From a virus: 23,218 bases of DNA. Made by a program: the position numbers and the translations under genes. Positions 21,333 to 23,218 of this stretch are shown here, in pieces. Within the stretch, counting starts at the first letter, position 1. Each line of letters starts with the position of its first letter. The stretch spans positions 1 to 23,218 of IMG/VR virus record IMGVR_UViG_3300035698_005341. One strand, given 5' to 3'. Below the pieces are notes generated by a model. That model did not search any database. It was given only the letters and a program-made list of their open reading frames with translations, and was not told the origin of the DNA.

Positions 21333-23218
21333 ATGGTAAATCCAAACAAACATGTTTTGATTGTAGAGAATAACACCAATGGTTTGACACTAAATGAGAG
21401 TGTAAAAGTTGAGAAGGACAAGAATGGTAATAGAATTTATCGTCTTTCAGGTATTTTTACAGAATTTGATGTGACAAATCGTAATGATCGTGTTTATACA
21501 TCAGACAAATTTTTACCGCATCTTAACGAACTCGTAGAACGAAAGAATACGTTGGGTGCAGTTTATGGTGAGTTTGATCATCCAGACGTTTTCGATACTT
21601 CTTTACAAAGAATATCGCACACAATAGAAAAAGTATATTTTAATCAAAATGAAAACCGTGTAGACGGAGAGATTAGATTATTGAATACTCGTTGGGGCAA
21701 AGAAGCTAAAGCATTAGTGGAAGACAATTGTCCTATTTTTGTGTCTTCGAGAGCCGCTGGAATTACAGAATCAGACGGAACTGTTACAGTTAAAAAATTA
21801 TTCACTTACGATTGTGTAGCTGACCCAGGATTTGGTTCTGCTCGTATGGAAGTAATGAATGAATCCTTAGGATTCAACACACAAAACACTAACTTTAGGA
21901 TATTTGATGTATCTGATGAGTCAAAAATTAATGAATTATTCAAAATGAACCAAAATGATTTCGTTACAAAAACGCAAATGGTTGAGTATTCAGAGTATTT
22001 AAAAGAAGAGGTAGAAAATGTAAAATCTGTTCTTGATAAATCTATTAAAGATGGTAATGTACCTTCTGAAGATATTATGAAAATGTCTGAAAACTATGAA
22101 AACCTAATGGAAACACAAAACAAAGTTTCTAAGTATCTTGACTACCTAGCTGAAACAATTCAGGTCGTAGTAAATGAAAACAAATCATTACAAGAAACTA
22201 CTACTAAACTATCTAGTCATAATGATTACTTGGCTGAGAATTTAGAAAAATCTATCAAGTACAGCGAGTATTTAGCTGAAAAACTTGACAAAAACATTAA
22301 CTATTCAGAATACATTGCTGAAACTTTAGATAAAAATATTGATTTCTCTGAGTATATTGCTGAACACGTTAATAAAAACATTCAATTTTCTGATTATTTA
22401 GCAGAAAATATTGAAAAATCTATTGATTATGGTGAGTATATCGCTGAAAATCTTGATAAAAATATCGCTTACTCTGAGTACATAGCTGAAAACTTAGACA
22501 AGAATATCGCTTATTCAGAATATATCGCAGAAAATGTAGATTCTTCAATCGCTTATTCTGAGTATCTTGCTGAGAATATAGATAATAATATTGCTTATTC
22601 TGAGTATATCGCTGAGAATGTAGATAACAATATTGCTTATGCAGAATATATTGCAGAACACGTAGACAATAACATTGCTTACTCTGAGTATATCGCTGAA
22701 AATGTATCTGACGGACAAGCTTATATGAATTATATTGCTGAAGGTCTAGATAATACTATGGAAGTTCTTAAAGAAAATAAACTTTTCGAACAAGGACAAC
22801 AAATGCAAGTTCCAACAATGAGACAAGTTGATGATGTTGAAAAATATTATGACGAAGACGATGATTTCGTTCAAAGACCTCAAGGACAAGCACAAACTAT
22901 CCAAACACAAGTACAAGAGCCTGTTCAAGGTGCTCAAGAAGGACAACCTGTTCAAGGTGAAGTAGTTCAAGAGCCTGTTCAAGGTGAAGTTCCTGTTCAA
23001 GGACAACCTATTGAAGGACAACCTATTGAAGGACAACCTATTGAAGGACAACCAGTTCAAGGTGAAGTTCCAGTTCAAGGTATTGAAGGTGGAATGGTAC
23101 AAGAACCAATTGACGCAGAAGGAAATCCTTTTGATGCTCAAACAATTGAAGGACAACCAGTTCAAGGAATGCCTGATTCAGTAGAAGGACAACCTATGGG
23201 AGCACAAGTTCAATTCGT
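21333..23218 (+). CDS. 21: Prohead protease (T4 gp21-like) fused to repeat/scaffold-like region, 3' end outside window
   Basis: The frame is open for 628 codons and runs off the window. Residues 30-180 are the serine protease that matures T4-like proheads: GIFTEFDVTNRNDRVYT, then GEFDHP with catalytic His83, IFVSSRAAG with Ser138/139, and FTYDCVADPGF with Asp161/164. T4 gp21 is about 212 aa, so over 400 extra residues follow. Residues 200-298 are helical. Residues 299-470 contain thirteen 14-residue repeats of the type YSEYIAENLDKNIA. Residues 480-628 are a Gln/Gly/Glu/Pro-rich low-complexity region with GQPIEGQP copies. T4 encodes the main scaffold as the separate gp22, so this looks like a protease-scaffold fusion. 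Each repeat carries (I/L)-A-E, matching the T4 gp21 cleavage consensus. Confidence 0.9.
   Translation, partial: MVNPNKHVLIVENNTNGLTLNESVKVEKDKNGNRIYRLSGIFTEFDVTNRNDRVYTSDKFLPHLNELVERKNTLGAVYGEFDHPDVFDTSLQRISHTIEKVYFNQNENRVDGEIRLLNTRWGKEAKALVEDNCPIFVSSRAAGITESDGTVTVKKLFTYDCVADPGFGSARMEVMNESLGFNTQNTNFRIFDVSDESKINELFKMNQNDFVTKTQMVEYSEYLKEEVENVKSVLDKSIKDGNVPSEDIMKMSENYENLMETQNKVSKYLDYLAETIQVVVNENKSLQETTTKLSSHNDYLAENLEKSIKYSEYLAEKLDKNINYSEYIAETLDKNIDFSEYIAEHVNKNIQFSDYLAENIEKSIDYGEYIAENLDKNIAYSEYIAENLDKNIAYSEYIAENVDSSIAYSEYLAENIDNNIAYSEYIAENVDNNIAYAEYIAEHVDNNIAYSEYIAENVSDGQAYMNYIAEGLDNTMEVLKENKLFEQGQQMQVPTMRQVDDVEKYYDEDDDFVQRPQGQAQTIQTQVQEPVQGAQEGQPVQGEVVQEPVQGEVPVQGQPIEGQPIEGQPIEGQPVQGEVPVQGIEGGMVQEPIDAEGNPFDAQTIEGQPVQGMPDSVEGQPMGAQVQF
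22227..22745 (+). repeat. Thirteen 42-nt coding repeats in protease fusion
   Basis: Y-(I/L)-A-E starts at residues 299, 313, 327 and every 14 residues up to 467, without any slip in phase. Two related outliers occur upstream at residues 222 (YLKE) and 271 (YLAE). A 14-residue period equals two heptads and suits a continuous helix or coiled coil. The DNA copies have diverged at synonymous sites, so selection acts on the protein. Confidence 0.9.
22884..23200 (+). repeat. Gln/Gly/Glu-rich low-complexity coding repeats
   Basis: Short units encoding EPVQGEVPVQ and GQPIE alternate through this stretch; at 23001-23057 the 15-nt unit GGACAACCTATTGAA is repeated almost exactly. The region is probably disordered. 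Open frames on the other strand are artefacts of the repeat. Confidence 0.85.

Noticed and set aside
22224-22745. Regular ~42-nt repeats resembling a CRISPR-like array
   Set aside because: The units are contiguous, fully coding, conserved at protein level and divergent at synonymous sites; there are no unique spacers.
22746-23165. Long open frame on the minus strand (and another at 18175-18480)
   Set aside because: Both are antisense to low-complexity coding repeats of the protease and portal genes, so their repetitive Leu/Asn/Arg or Thr/Phe composition simply mirrors those repeats.
1-23218. tRNA genes, integrase or attachment sites
   Set aside because: I saw no cloverleaf-like sequence, no recombinase and no att-like duplication; this looks like a strictly virulent phage segment.

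Overview
The window looks like part of the genome of a large, AT-rich, T4-like myovirus, probably infecting a Bacteroidetes (flavobacterial-type) host. It carries recognisable T4-type head and neck genes in T4-like order: a gp15-like tail-completion protein, a gp55-like late sigma factor, a gp4-like head-completion nuclease, the gp20 portal and a gp21 prohead protease. Start codons are preceded by A-rich leaders without Shine-Dalgarno sequences, as is usual in Bacteroidetes and their phages. No integrase, tRNA or CRISPR array was seen. Host and family are inferences from protein pattern recognition; no database search was run.

Layout. Positions 1-4084 (+) are accessory genes: a (p)ppGpp-hydrolase-like HD protein, small unknown proteins, a thioredoxin, a BspA-type repeat protein, a membrane-helix protein, and a gene broken by a frameshift in a T7 run. 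Positions 4162-5194 (+) hold a D12-class adenine methyltransferase whose 5' end is abnormal: its first eight codons are duplicated 52 nt apart in different frames. Positions 5140-10724 (-) are one tight operon of mostly unknown proteins. Positions 10833-18477 (+) are the morphogenesis block (gp15-like, 428-aa protein, gp55-like, gp4-like, 243-aa protein, portal), invaded by two homing endonuclease genes. Positions 18527-21214 (-) form a three-gene island (papain-like fold protein, small lipoprotein, large homing endonuclease) that separates portal from protease. Positions 21333 to the end (+) are an unfinished protease gene fused to a long repeat region.

How the parts fit. Nine or ten otherwise unrelated proteins begin with nearly the same peptide (M-K-x-L-x-[KT]-[FY]-E-x), several followed at once by LILE, LLLE, LFE or LNE. 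In T4, internal head proteins begin with MKTYQEFIAE, a capsid-targeting sequence cut off by gp21 after (L/I)xE. The protease in this window is fused to a tail with thirteen Y-(I/L)-A-E motifs spaced exactly 14 residues apart, which match the same cleavage rule. I infer a head-packaging system in which a protease-scaffold fusion loads tagged cargo (including a predicted alarmone hydrolase) into the prohead and processes it, so cargo could enter the host with the DNA.

Expression. The 10-mer TTAATATATA or TTTATATATA lies 20-22 nt before eight start codons on both strands and resembles the T4 late promoter TATAAATA. The gp55-like factor encoded here is the natural candidate to read it. Five hairpin/T-run terminators separate the transcription units.
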